Positions 16,401 to 25,400 of a DNA stretch of 64,000 nt are shown here, one piece after another (positions within the stretch are counted from its first letter, which is position 1; each line of letters opens with the position of its first letter). The DNA is from Urechidicola vernalis (GTDB taxonomy: Bacteria > Bacteroidota > Bacteroidia > Flavobacteriales > Flavobacteriaceae): positions 62,001 to 126,000 of the forward strand of contig NZ_JAVRHV010000003.1 in assembly GCF_031846385.1 (NCBI RefSeq), written 5' to 3'. The notes under the pieces are model-generated. The model searched no databases. It worked only from the letters and a program-made list of their open reading frames with translations, and was not told the origin of the DNA. Position numbers and translations under genes: made by a program.

Positions 16401-16453
16401 CAAATATATTGCAGAACTTTTAGTGGTAAAACGACATAGAATGTCAGTTTGTC
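16401..16453 (-). promoter_or_regulatory. Promoter with GACAT/ATGTC inverted repeat
   Basis: On the minus strand TATATTTG (16401-16408) is a full match to the -7 box. At 16433-16445 lies GACAT-AGA-ATGTC, with a further GTC at 16451-16453. The repeat ends 24 bp from the -7 box, where an activator would sit next to the -33 position. Confidence 0.5.
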
Positions 16454-16941
16454 TATTCTAGAAATTTGGAATTGATATAAACGTAATCTAATTGTCGTAA
16501 AACATCTGCTTCGTTGTAGAACGTATAACTTTTTACAATTTGATTGTTTTCAATTTTATAAATGGTATTGGCCCAAATATCAACTTCGTAGTTGTCCTTT
16601 TTATATTTAATATGTAATTCTGCCCAATTAGAAACCCAATTACCTTTGTTTTCTCCGGAAACTACTTCTACAAGTGCATTTCTAGATTTTTTATATTCTA
16701 TACTTTCGTAAATATCACCCATGCTTGCTTCCCAATTTTTTAAGGCTAATGGCTTTGTAATGGAATCTCCAAATGAAGGCCCATAACCAATATACTTATC
16801 TGCAAGCAATGTTTCCATAGTTTTGGCATCGTTATTTTCTACAGAATGAATATATTTTTCTACAATTTCAAGTCCATTGTCGCTGTTTGAGCAAGACATA
16901 AGAAATAAGGTGAATGTAAATATGATTAGGTACTTTTTCAT
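16453..16941 (-). CDS. NTF2-like (SnoaL-type) lipoprotein
   Basis: I place the start at 16941 because it gives a compact lipoprotein signal, MKKYLIIFTFTLFLMSC; nine further codons upstream are open but add a poor N-terminus. The mature part (about 145 residues) looks like a cystatin/NTF2 cone fold: VEKYIHSVENNDAKTMETLL, YIGYGPSFGDS, a central Trp-rich strand region and a closing EIENNQIVKSYTFYNEADVLRQL-type pattern. Such proteins bind or, rarely, turn over small hydrophobic molecules; no catalytic residue set can be claimed. It follows the Omp85-like triplet by 56 bp on the same strand and may be read from that transcript. Confidence 0.72.
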   Translation of the reverse strand: MKKYLIIFTFTLFLMSCSNSDNGLEIVEKYIHSVENNDAKTMETLLADKYIGYGPSFGDSITKPLALKNWEASMGDIYESIEYKKSRNALVEVVSGENKGNWVSNWAELHIKYKKDNYEVDIWANTIYKIENNQIVKSYTFYNEADVLRQLDYVYINSKFLE

Positions 16942-16997
16942 GGTTGTATTTTTTAAATTAGACTTCAATTTTTTAGCTAAGTAAATTTACTAAAAAA

Positions 16998-18095
16998 TTA
17001 CCAAGCTGAACCTACCGTAAAATAGTAAGCCCACTCCTCAGGGCCCTTTGCAATATCAACGCCTAATTTTACACCCATACTTCGAGAGGCTAAGAATCGG
17101 ATACCCGATCCGGCGTTCCAAACGACTTCATTGTCGTTTTGGTCTACCGATTTAATTGCGGTGCCTATTCCAGTAAATCCAACAACACCCCATCTTGGTG
17201 CAAAATTTATGAGTTGCTCTGTTTCTACAACTAAAGAAGTCTTACCCTGATATCTAAGTGCCGGAATTCCTCGTAAACTTACATAGGGATATGCATAAAA
17301 GGGAGGTGAGCCTGTAGCGACATGCGATTCAATTCTAAGTGCCGGAACCCACCATTCATTCACCGGCCAATACATATTTATATTTAAGTTAAGTGTCCCC
17401 CAGTCTCTTCTGCTGCCCAGGACTTCTAAATTTTGGTCATAACTTAGTTCAATTTTATACCCTTCAGTTGGAGAAAGAAAATGATTTAAATTATCAAATT
17501 CGGTAACTATTGATACTCCACTATTTACAGTTTTAAATAGTTCATCTAAGTCAATACTTCGTTCTGGGAAAAAAGTTGGATTTATATAAATAGTAGATAG
17601 TTGGTATTTTCCACCAATAAAAAAGTTACTTTCTCCTAATCTAAATAATAATTCTTGTGAAAGGAAAAAAGCTTCTTGATCAAATTGGATAGGGTTTTCA
17701 CTTCCTAATCCATAATAATCCATGATGATATTTCCGTAGCCTGTAAATCCAGTAAATCGTAAATTATCTTGCTTCCAATAACCTAAATAACCACCTCCTA
17801 CTAACCAGGTTCCATTGGTAGTAATTCCTGCAATACCAGCAACCATATCTGGTTTTTCTAAAGAATCTTTTTTAGTGATATTGTGCATAACTCCAACTAT
17901 AATTCCAAAACCTACGGCTGGTTCAGTAATAGGAATTGCGAGAGGGAGTAACTTACTTTTTCTTTTAACAGTATCCTTTTTTGAAAATTTTTTGATGAGG
18001 TCGTTCGTTTTTTCAACCTCATTTTGACTTGAAAGAGATAATGTAAATAAAACACTTAATAGAAAAGAGATTGTTTTAAAATACTTGAGTGTCAT
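16998..18095 (-). CDS. POTRA-less Omp85-type outer-membrane barrel, copy 3
   Basis: The 365-residue product has a signal peptide (to about SLSSQ, residue 24), a short charged linker, then a beta-barrel of the bacterial surface antigen (D15/Omp85) family and no POTRA domain. Shared marks with the two genes before it are PITEPAVGFG, GGYLGYWKQDNLRFTG, FFIGGKYQLS, GSRRDWG and LRGIPALRYQG. The last contains the Arg-Gly of the Omp85 loop-6 signature. It ends FTVGSAW with an aromatic C-terminus. It is the last of three tandem paralogues read leftwards, 62 bp after the middle copy. Function is unknown; transport or assembly at the outer membrane is inferred from the fold. Confidence 0.82.
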   Translation of the reverse strand: MTLKYFKTISFLLSVLFTLSLSSQNEVEKTNDLIKKFSKKDTVKRKSKLLPLAIPITEPAVGFGIIVGVMHNITKKDSLEKPDMVAGIAGITTNGTWLVGGGYLGYWKQDNLRFTGFTGYGNIIMDYYGLGSENPIQFDQEAFFLSQELLFRLGESNFFIGGKYQLSTIYINPTFFPERSIDLDELFKTVNSGVSIVTEFDNLNHFLSPTEGYKIELSYDQNLEVLGSRRDWGTLNLNINMYWPVNEWWVPALRIESHVATGSPPFYAYPYVSLRGIPALRYQGKTSLVVETEQLINFAPRWGVVGFTGIGTAIKSVDQNDNEVVWNAGSGIRFLASRSMGVKLGVDIAKGPEEWAYYFTVGSAW

Positions 18096-18157
18096 TTATA
18101 AAGTGTTTATGTAGGGATTGAATAGTGTAAAAGTATCATTTTTTCTTAAACGTTCTA

Positions 18158-19255
18158 TTACCAAGCTGATCCAATTGAAATATAAAAAGCAAAGTCTTCT
18201 GGTCCTTTGGCAAAATCGGCACCTAAACGGACGGGCATACTTTCAATAGGCCTGTATCGAGCTCCAAATCCTAAATTCCAAATTACTTCTTCATTATGAA
18301 ATTCTTCAAACGATTTAAACGCGGCACCAATTCCTGTGAATCCTACCACACCCCATTTTTTTGTAAGATTTATTAAATGTTCAGTTTCAGCAACCATGGT
18401 TATTCTACCTTGATATCTTAATGCGGGAACTCCTCTTAGTTCTACATACGGAAATGCATAAAATGGCGGGTTGCCTGTTGCAAATTTTGAATCTAATCGT
18501 AGTGATGGCACCCAAAGATCACTTGCTCGATGATATAAATGCGAGTAGAATGTTACCATTCCCCAGTCTCTTTGACTTCCTAAAAACTCTAAATTCTGAT
18601 CATAACTAAAATAAACCTTTGCACCGTTGGTAGGAGTTAAAAAATCATTTAGATTGTCATACTCAGCGATGAAGGAAACACCACTGTTGGTTATTTTATA
18701 ATCTTTTAAATCAAAAAAAAGATTAGTTTGAACATTGTGAGGAACACTTACTCTTGATAACTGATATTTTCCTCCTAAGAAAAAGTTGCTTTCTCCAAGT
18801 CTAAATTCTAATTGTTGCGTTATTAAAAATATACGTTGATCAAAATAGAATGGATTTCCGTACCCTAAATCAGAAAGGCCATAAAATTTCATAGTTACTT
18901 TTCCGCCTCCTGCATAACCGACATATCGAACAGTATCATCTTTCCAAAACCCGAAATAGCCACCACCTGTAAACCAAGTGCTGTTAGTAGTAGCGCCACC
19001 AGCCAATACAATCATGTCCGACTGAATCTCAGGATCATCTTTTGGAACAAAAAGTAATCCGCCAATAATGGCTCCATATCCAATAGCTGGTTCAGTAATT
19101 GGAATTAAAAAAGGAAGCATTTTACTTTTCTTTTCAATAGTATCATTTATGGCAAGATCAGTTATGATTTCATTTTTTTCGGTAAAATCTTCTTGACTGA
19201 AAAGATGAACCGAACATAAGATTGAAAAACCAAAAAGAAGTAGTTTTTTATTCAT
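18158..19255 (-). CDS. POTRA-less Omp85-type outer-membrane barrel, copy 2
   Basis: The 365-residue middle paralogue has a signal peptide (to about HLFSQ, residue 21), a linker IEKKSKMLPFLIPITEPA that parallels IKRKSKLLPLAIPITEPA in copy 3, and the same POTRA-less barrel. Conserved stretches are GGGYFGFWKDDTVRYVGY, NFFLGGKYQLS, GSQRDWG, LRGVPALRYQG (loop-6 Arg-Gly) and the end FYISIGSAW. The copies clearly differ along their length, so the triplication is old. It starts 4 bp after copy 1 ends, which shows cotranscription and possibly translational coupling. As with its sisters, the cargo or partner is unknown. Confidence 0.82.
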   Translation of the reverse strand: MNKKLLLFGFSILCSVHLFSQEDFTEKNEIITDLAINDTIEKKSKMLPFLIPITEPAIGYGAIIGGLLFVPKDDPEIQSDMIVLAGGATTNSTWFTGGGYFGFWKDDTVRYVGYAGGGKVTMKFYGLSDLGYGNPFYFDQRIFLITQQLEFRLGESNFFLGGKYQLSRVSVPHNVQTNLFFDLKDYKITNSGVSFIAEYDNLNDFLTPTNGAKVYFSYDQNLEFLGSQRDWGMVTFYSHLYHRASDLWVPSLRLDSKFATGNPPFYAFPYVELRGVPALRYQGRITMVAETEHLINLTKKWGVVGFTGIGAAFKSFEEFHNEEVIWNLGFGARYRPIESMPVRLGADFAKGPEDFAFYISIGSAW

Positions 19256-19259
19256 AAAA

Positions 19260-20378
19260 TTACTTTAGCCAAGATGAGCCGACTGTTACATAGAACCCAA
19301 ATTCCTCTGGCCCTCTTGCCACATCTACTCCCATTTTTAGACCCATTTGTCGTGCAATTAAATATCGGAAACCTGATCCAACATTCCAAACAGTTTCGTC
19401 TGTATTTAAATCGTCTATCGCTTTAAACGCAGCCCCGACCCCGCCAAAACCAACAATACTCCATCTTCTGGAGATAGAGAATTCATGTTCTGTCTCAACC
19501 AATGCAGTAAAATTTCCTTGATAGCGAACCGCTGGAACTCCTCTAAGTTTTACATATGGTTTTGCGTAAAATGGAGTATTGTCACTAGAATACAACATTT
19601 CTATTCGTAAAGCAGGAGTCCAAGTTTCGGTGCCTCCAAAATAAAATAATGAGAAGAAATTGGCTTTTGAAAAATCAATATCACTTCCTAAAAACTCAAG
19701 ATTTTGATCATAACTAAAGTGAATTCTAGTTCCTTGAGTTGGAGAAAAAATATTGTCATAGTTTTCAAATTCTGAAATAAAGGAAAGACCACTATTTATC
19801 AATTCTAAATTTCCAAAATCAATATTTTCAAAAAAACGAGTGCTCGTTTTTGTTAATTGGTATTTACCACCTAAAAAGAAGTTACTATTTTTAATTCTCC
19901 AAACGGCTTGTTGTAAAAAGAACCAACTTTGAATATTATATTCTTTCGGGTTTCGCGCAAAATTTCGATCTGATAAACCGTAATAGGTTAGGTTAATATT
20001 TCCATAACCTAAAATTCCTCGGTATCGTAAATTATCATTATTCCAAAAGCCTATATAACCGCCTCCTGCAAACCAAGTGTCATTTCCAGTGTAGCCTCCA
20101 CCAGCAGCAATAACATCTGGTTTTTTCTTATCTCCTTCTTTGTTTTCTTTTCCTAAAAAATATAGGCCAATTGCTGCCGCTCCATAATCTACCGCAGGCT
20201 CAGTAATTGGCATTACAACAGGTAAAACGCCATGTAGATTTAATAAAAAATTACTTAAATCTATAGCACCATCTAGACTGTCTTTAAATTTAGAAATAGG
20301 CTTGGTGTCTTGTGCATTTATTTGCACTGAAAGAAAAAAAGTAAAAAATAATAATATAGTTTTTCTTAATAAGATCAT
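19260..20378 (-). CDS. POTRA-less Omp85-type outer-membrane barrel, copy 1
   Basis: The 372-residue first gene of the triplet has a signal peptide (to about QINAQ, residue 22) and the pro-barrel motif LPVVMPITEPAVDYGAAA. Barrel marks are GGGYIGFWNNDNLRYRG, NFFLGGKYQLTKT, GSDIDFS (in place of the RDWG of the other copies) and LRGVPAVRYQG. It ends VTVGSSWLK, so its last strand carries two residues beyond the aromatic, unlike copies 2 and 3. It is preceded by a 17-bp perfect hairpin (20408-20445) that should stop read-through from the SYLF gene, so its promoter lies in the 20379-20410 stretch or inside that hairpin. Confidence 0.82.
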   Translation of the reverse strand: MILLRKTILLFFTFFLSVQINAQDTKPISKFKDSLDGAIDLSNFLLNLHGVLPVVMPITEPAVDYGAAAIGLYFLGKENKEGDKKKPDVIAAGGGYTGNDTWFAGGGYIGFWNNDNLRYRGILGYGNINLTYYGLSDRNFARNPKEYNIQSWFFLQQAVWRIKNSNFFLGGKYQLTKTSTRFFENIDFGNLELINSGLSFISEFENYDNIFSPTQGTRIHFSYDQNLEFLGSDIDFSKANFFSLFYFGGTETWTPALRIEMLYSSDNTPFYAKPYVKLRGVPAVRYQGNFTALVETEHEFSISRRWSIVGFGGVGAAFKAIDDLNTDETVWNVGSGFRYLIARQMGLKMGVDVARGPEEFGFYVTVGSSWLK

Positions 20379-20407
20379 GGCAATTTTATATATGTGCTAT
20401 AAATTTA

Positions 20408-20445
20408 AAACCTCTCTAAAAGTTTTCCAACTTTTAGAGAGGTTT
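20408..20445 (-). terminator. Terminator after SYLF gene 1
   Basis: AAACCTCTCTAAAAGTT and AACTTTTAGAGAGGTTT pair perfectly over 17 bp with a 4-nt loop. It lies 30 bp past the minus-strand stop at 20476. Confidence 0.85.
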
Positions 20446-20475
20446 ATTTATTTGGGGTTAAATCTTTTGATTCGC

Positions 20476-21090
20476 TTATTTCATTCCGTTCAAGTCTTTA
20501 GCCACTATGTATTTAACTCCTTGCAATGTTGCTTGTAAAGCCAATCCTTTATCTGCAATTTGGTACAATGTTACGCCTCTTGAAACATTCATTCCTACAG
20601 CAGCGGATCCTCCTTCACCTTCTTTTCCAGTATCAGCAGTTGCATCAGCTTGCCCATCTGCAGACCATCCAACTTCTAGAAAATAATCATATGCTTCTTT
20701 ATCTTCAAAAATAAATACAGCATGGTACTTTTTTAATCCAATTCCTACACCAGCGCCCATAGATATCATTTTGACGTATAATTCTTCTCCTGTTGCATTA
20801 TTATGAGCAACACCGCCTCCGTTACCTGAAGACAATACAAATAAATTCACACCTGTATTACCGAATGCAGCGTAGCCATATGCATTTGCCATTTTTGCTT
20901 TAGATTCAGGGTATGCATTATACATTTCATTTAAGGCTGTTGATTTATTTTTTTGAAATGATTTACGCTTTTTAGCCATTTTCTTTTCTTTTTTATCATC
21001 ATTTGTATTTGATGCATAAGAAGTGGATAATCCTATTGTTAAGAATAAAGTTAAGATTGAAGCGGCGATTACGTTGATTTTACTTTTCAT
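20476..21090 (-). CDS. SYLF (Ysc84-like) lipid-binding protein, copy 1
   Basis: The 204-residue product has a signal peptide (to about SYAS, residue 27), a lysine-rich helix (KKEKKMAKKRKSFQKNKS), and a SYLF/Ysc84 domain at about residues 60-204. The domain shows KAKMANAYGYAAFGNTGVNL, GAGVGIGLKKYHAVFIFED, FLEVGWSADGQADATAD, NVSRGVTLYQIADKGLAL and LQGVKYIVAKDLN. SYLF domains bind phosphoinositides in eukaryotes; bacterial exported members are uncharacterised. It is a tandem paralogue of the gene at 21270-21890, with very high identity through the SYLF domain. Unlike that copy it has its own TACATTTG promoter with an inverted repeat (21145-21191) and its own terminator. Confidence 0.82.
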   Translation of the reverse strand: MKSKINVIAASILTLFLTIGLSTSYASNTNDDKKEKKMAKKRKSFQKNKSTALNEMYNAYPESKAKMANAYGYAAFGNTGVNLFVLSSGNGGGVAHNNATGEELYVKMISMGAGVGIGLKKYHAVFIFEDKEAYDYFLEVGWSADGQADATADTGKEGEGGSAAVGMNVSRGVTLYQIADKGLALQATLQGVKYIVAKDLNGMK

Positions 21091-21144
21091 GATTTGTTAA
21101 TTTAATGTGTTTTATAATTTGTTTGTTTATCAATTTTGATACTA

Positions 21145-21191
21145 CAAATGTATACGCACCAATTAGAAAAGTTTACGACTTCTCGTGTCGT
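21145..21191 (-). promoter_or_regulatory. Promoter with ACGAC/GTCGT inverted repeat
   Basis: On the minus strand TACATTTG (21145-21152) matches the -7 box. ACGAC-N7-GTCGT at 21175-21191 ends 22 bp upstream of it, in the same relative place as the repeat ahead of the glycine-zipper gene. Confidence 0.5.
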
Positions 21192-21213
21192 GTAATCAAA
21201 TTTATATTTAAGC

Positions 21214-21246
21214 AAAAAAAATCCTCTTTAGAAGTCTAAAGAGGAT
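21214..21246 (-). terminator. Terminator after SYLF gene 2
   Basis: ATCCTCTTTAGA and TCTAAAGAGGAT pair perfectly over 12 bp, followed on the minus strand by a run of T. It lies 23 bp past the stop at 21270. Confidence 0.88.
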
Positions 21247-21269
21247 AAATTATATTAAAAGCGTTTTTT

Positions 21270-21890
21270 TTATTTCCCGTTCAATTCTTCGGATACAATG
21301 TATTTGGTTCCTTGCATTGTTGCTTGTAAAGCCAAACCTTTATCAGCAATTTGATATAAAGTTACACCTCGCGAAACATTCATTCCAACAGCAGCAGACC
21401 CTCCTTCACCTTCTTTTCCTGTATCAGCAGTTGCATCAGCTTGTCCATCTGCAGACCATCCAACTTCTAAGAAGTTGTCAAAGGCCGCCTTGTCTTCAAA
21501 TAGAAAAACTGCGAAGTACTTTTTTAAACCAATTCCTACTCCAGCTCCATAAGAAATCATTTTTACATATAACTCTTGTCCTGTTGCATTGTTATGAGAC
21601 ATTCCTCCACCATTACCAGAAGCCAATACAAATAAATTTACACCTGTATTTGCGAATGCAGCATATCCGTATGAACTTCCCATTTTAGCCTTAGATTCAG
21701 GATAAGTTTTATACATTTCACTTAGGGCATTGCTTTTATTTTTTTGAAATTGTTTTCTTTGTTTGGCAATTTTCTTTTGTTTTTTAGCATCTTTTTCTGC
21801 ATCCTGCGCAAAAGTCGATGTCGTTCCTAAGGCGAAACAAAATAAAAGTAACATCGATAAGAGCGAGAGTGTTTTAGTGGTATTTTTCAT
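21270..21890 (-). CDS. SYLF (Ysc84-like) lipid-binding protein, copy 2
   Basis: The 206-residue paralogue of the preceding SYLF gene has a signal peptide ending TFAQ (about residue 28), a lysine-rich helix (KDAKKQKKIAKQRKQFQKNK) and the SYLF domain. The domain motifs are KAKMGSSYGYAAFANTGVNL, GAGVGIGLKKYFAVFLFED, FLEVGWSADGQADATAD and NVSRGVTLYQIADKGLAL. The C-terminal halves of the two proteins are almost identical while signal peptides and linkers differ, which indicates duplication with selection on, or gene conversion in, the lipid-binding domain. It lies 51 bp after the cupin gene on the same strand and may be cotranscribed with it. Confidence 0.82.
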   Translation of the reverse strand: MKNTTKTLSLLSMLLLFCFALGTTSTFAQDAEKDAKKQKKIAKQRKQFQKNKSNALSEMYKTYPESKAKMGSSYGYAAFANTGVNLFVLASGNGGGMSHNNATGQELYVKMISYGAGVGIGLKKYFAVFLFEDKAAFDNFLEVGWSADGQADATADTGKEGEGGSAAVGMNVSRGVTLYQIADKGLALQATMQGTKYIVSEELNGK

Positions 21891-21941
21891 AATTTTAATT
21901 TTAATAGTTGTTCAGCTAAGTTAATTAATATTTTTAAATAA

Positions 21942-22280
21942 TTAGTGGATTACTTTTTTAACCCTACTAGTTGCGTCGTGTTTTGAAAGCGAAAGTCTAA
22001 CAATACTTTCTTTAATAGCCTTCAAGTCATGAACAATATGAGGGTCCAAAGAAATTAAGTCTCCTCTCTTTAATGAAAAAACTTCATTTTCAACTCCAAA
22101 ATCGATAGCACCTTCAAAGATTTCAACAACTATAGGGAAACCTGTTTTATGTGCTTTCATTAGTTGGCCTTCTTTAAAACAGATTCTAATTTCTTTATGA
22201 AAGTCATTGTCTAGTAAAACAGAAATTGCAGGTTTGTCCGTTTTAGACTCTATTTGATTTGTTAATGATGCTAATTTCAT
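21942..22280 (-). CDS. Small cupin-domain protein
   Basis: The 112-residue protein has no signal peptide and folds as a single cupin barrel: ISVLLDNDFHKEIRICFKEGQ, then MKAHKTGFPIVVEIFEGAIDFG (the GX5HX(n)E-type strand with one His) and FSLKRGDLISLDPHIVHDLKAIKESIVRLSL (second motif with PHIVHDL). It keeps enough His residues to bind a metal. Small cupins of this type often act as sensors or as redox- or metal-dependent regulators; no enzyme activity can be assigned. It precedes SYLF copy 2 by 51 bp and starts 204 bp before the divergent T9SS gene. That gap holds only the latter's promoter. Confidence 0.75.
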   Translation of the reverse strand: MKLASLTNQIESKTDKPAISVLLDNDFHKEIRICFKEGQLMKAHKTGFPIVVEIFEGAIDFGVENEVFSLKRGDLISLDPHIVHDLKAIKESIVRLSLSKHDATSRVKKVIH

Positions 22281-22446
22281 GAGAATTGATTTAAACTGCT
22301 GTTATTGTGATTTTTTATCCATGTAAATTTAAGAATTAAAAGGAAGTTGCTAATCATTTAATAGTTAAGTTGTTAAAATAATCTATTGCAAAATGGGAGA
22401 ATTCATAATAAAAACTTATGTTTGAGAGTTGTAAAGGTATAATTGC

Positions 22447-22454
22447 TACTTTTG
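22447..22454 (+). promoter_or_regulatory. -7 box for the T9SS type B gene
   Basis: TACTTTTG fits the Bacteroidetes -7 consensus TAnnTTTG and lies 30 bp before the ATG at 22485. TTTG at 22421-22424 could be the -33 element with slightly long spacing. Confidence 0.55.
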
Positions 22455-22484
22455 CAATTAGTTGTTAACCCCTAAATTAAATGT

Positions 22485-25400
22485 ATGAAAAAGTACTATC
22501 TATTCATAGTGTGCTTATTCGTTTATGTAATTCAAAGTTATAGTCAATCTGACTGTTCTACATCTTTACCCCTTTGTACAGATGCAAATTCGGGGGGCGT
22601 TGTTAATGGTTTTGGTATTGATGATTTTAATGGTAGAAATCAGTCTGGATGTTTACGATTGGGATTAGGAGCAACAACTATAGAAACAAATTCTTTTTGG
22701 TTTAAGGTGAAATTGGCAGAGAGTGGTGAGTTTGGATTTAATATTATTCCAAATTCTCTAGGAGAGGATTGGGATTTTGCAGTTTATGGACCAAATCCAA
22801 CCTGTGGTGCACTAGGAACTCCTATTGCCTGTAATTACAGTTCCGATCCAGGTTATACTGGTGTTGGTCTAGATCCAAATTCGGGAACACAAACGGCTTC
22901 TTATGATGATTGGATGAATGCTAATGCTGGAGATGAATATGTTGTTTTTATCAATCAATATGATGGTAATAATGCAGGATTCTCTATTACTTGGGAAGGA
23001 GCAGTTATTGATAATAATACAGATCCTTTAGATTGCTCTATTTTGGTAGATTTAGGTCCAGATCGAGATTTGTGTACTGGACAATCGACTGTTTTAAATG
23101 CAACGACTTTTGGGGCAGCAGTTAGTTATGAATGGTTTGAGTATAATAATACAACTAACGCATTTGAATCGATGGTCCCTGTTCAAAATACGGCTACATT
23201 GTTGGTGAATACAACTGGAAATTATAAAGTAGAAGTTACGGATAGTACTACAGGCGTGGTATTAGAAGATGATATAGTAGTAACCATTCATGATACACCT
23301 GTGGCAAATGCCGTGAATAATATGGTTTTTTGTGATATTGATGGTGATGGTGTTGAAAGTTTTAATCTAGAATCTCAAACGGTTGGCATTGTTAATGGCC
23401 AAGCGAATATGAATGTTACTTATCATGAATCTGAAGTTTTTGCAAGAGCAGCAGCGGCACCTCAAACGAGTCCTTATATCACTAGTGGTCAGACCATTTG
23501 GGTAAGAATTGAAAATACAGGAAATACAAATTGTTACGATGTTGTATCATTTGATTTAGGAGTGGCTCAACCAGTTACAATTTTTCAGCCACCTAATTTA
23601 CAGCAATGCGATGATGATGGTGATGGTTTTATGATTTTTGATTTAGATGCACAATTAGCTTTTATAGATCCAACCAATTCAGGATTGGATATTACATTCT
23701 ATGAAGACGAGGTGAACGCAAATGATAGAAAAGGATGGATTATAAACCCAGCAACCTATTCATCACAAACTCGAACGGTATGGGTGAGAGCAGAATTAAC
23801 ACCTGGCTCTAGTTGTTACGCAATCACATCGTTTCAACTAGAAGTATTGGCTTCTGTAATTGCAAATACACCTACAAATATTCAGCAGTGCGATGATAAT
23901 AATGATGGTTTTTATTCCTTCGATTTTCATGCGTTGATGGATGCGGATATTTTAGGACCTCAAAATCCTGCCTTATTTGCAATTGATTATTTTGCAACTC
24001 AAGCCGAAGCTGATAGTGGATTGAATCCATTACCAACACCTTATACCAATGTAACTCCATATGCCTTTGAAACAGTATATGCTAGGATTTACAACAATGG
24101 ATTTGCAAATTGTTATGACACAACTAGTTTTACTGTACAAGTATTTGATTCTGCATTACCACCTGCGCCTTCAGAAATTCCTGTAATGTCATATTGTGAT
24201 GATATTTCTGATGGGGATGATACGAATGGATTTTACACATTTAATCTAACGGATTATGAAACACTAATTTTAAATGGACAATCACCTTTTGTATTTGATA
24301 TAAGCTATTTTGAAGATGCTGCTTATTTGAATCAAATTTCGAATCCAAGTGCATTTACCAATACTCTTATAAATGGACAAACAATTTATGTTCGAGTAAT
24401 GAATAGCAACCCAAACAATACTTCTTGCTATTCGGATACATCATTTGATATTGAGGTAAGACCTTTACCAAATGCAATGTTAACAACATTTACCTATCAA
24501 CAGTGTGATGAAGATGGCGTAGCAGATGGAGTGATTGATTTTAATTTGAATGAGGCAGACACCTATTTATCATTAGGAAATGGTTCTTTGCAAGTAAGCT
24601 ATCACCTTTCGCCAATTGATGCTGCAGCAGGAATTAATCCTCAAAATAAAAGTGCTTTTTCAAATGCGATCTCACCTACTTTATTTGGCAGAGTAGAGTC
24701 TGTTAATGGCTGTTATAGAATTGTTCAAGTAGATTTAGTCGTAAGCATTACTGGGTTTCCACCTGGATATAGTAGAAACTTAATTTCATGTGATGACGAT
24801 GCAGTTATTGATGGATTACATGTATTTGACCTTGATCAAACCACTTCCGAAATTTTAGCATTATTCAATGCTCAGAATTTAAGAGTATCTTATTATAGAA
24901 ATGAATCTGACGCCTTGCTAGAGAGTAATGTAATTGATCCAGCATCGGCATATGTAAATGAAACACCGTTTAATCAGTTTATTTGGGTGCGTGTAGAGAG
25001 TTCAGTCGATGGAGGTTGTTATGGTGTAAGTCCTGTTATAGAACTGACAGTAAATGCAAGGCCAGAATTTGATTTGGATGAAACTGGAATTGTTTGTATG
25101 AATGATATTCCGCTAACAGTTTCTACCTATAATGGCAATGTAACGTATACTTATGAATGGACAGATGAATCTGGTAATGTGATAAGTAATCAGCCATTTG
25201 CGGAAATATTACAGGGTGGCATTTACACGGTTATTGCGACTTCAAGTTTAGGTTGTCAATCTTTTCCACAATCAATAACAATTTCAGAATCTGAAATTGC
25301 AGTTATAACTCAGGATGATGTCCAAATAAATGATAATTCATCTAATAATTCGATCAGATTAATAACCGATAATCAGAATTTGGGAATTGGAGATTATGAA

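Noticed and set aside
21317..21688. Leu/His/Gln-rich open frame opposite SYLF copy 2
   Set aside because: A similar antisense frame exists opposite SYLF copy 1, as expected when the conserved SYLF sequence is simply read backwards; there is no promoter or start context.
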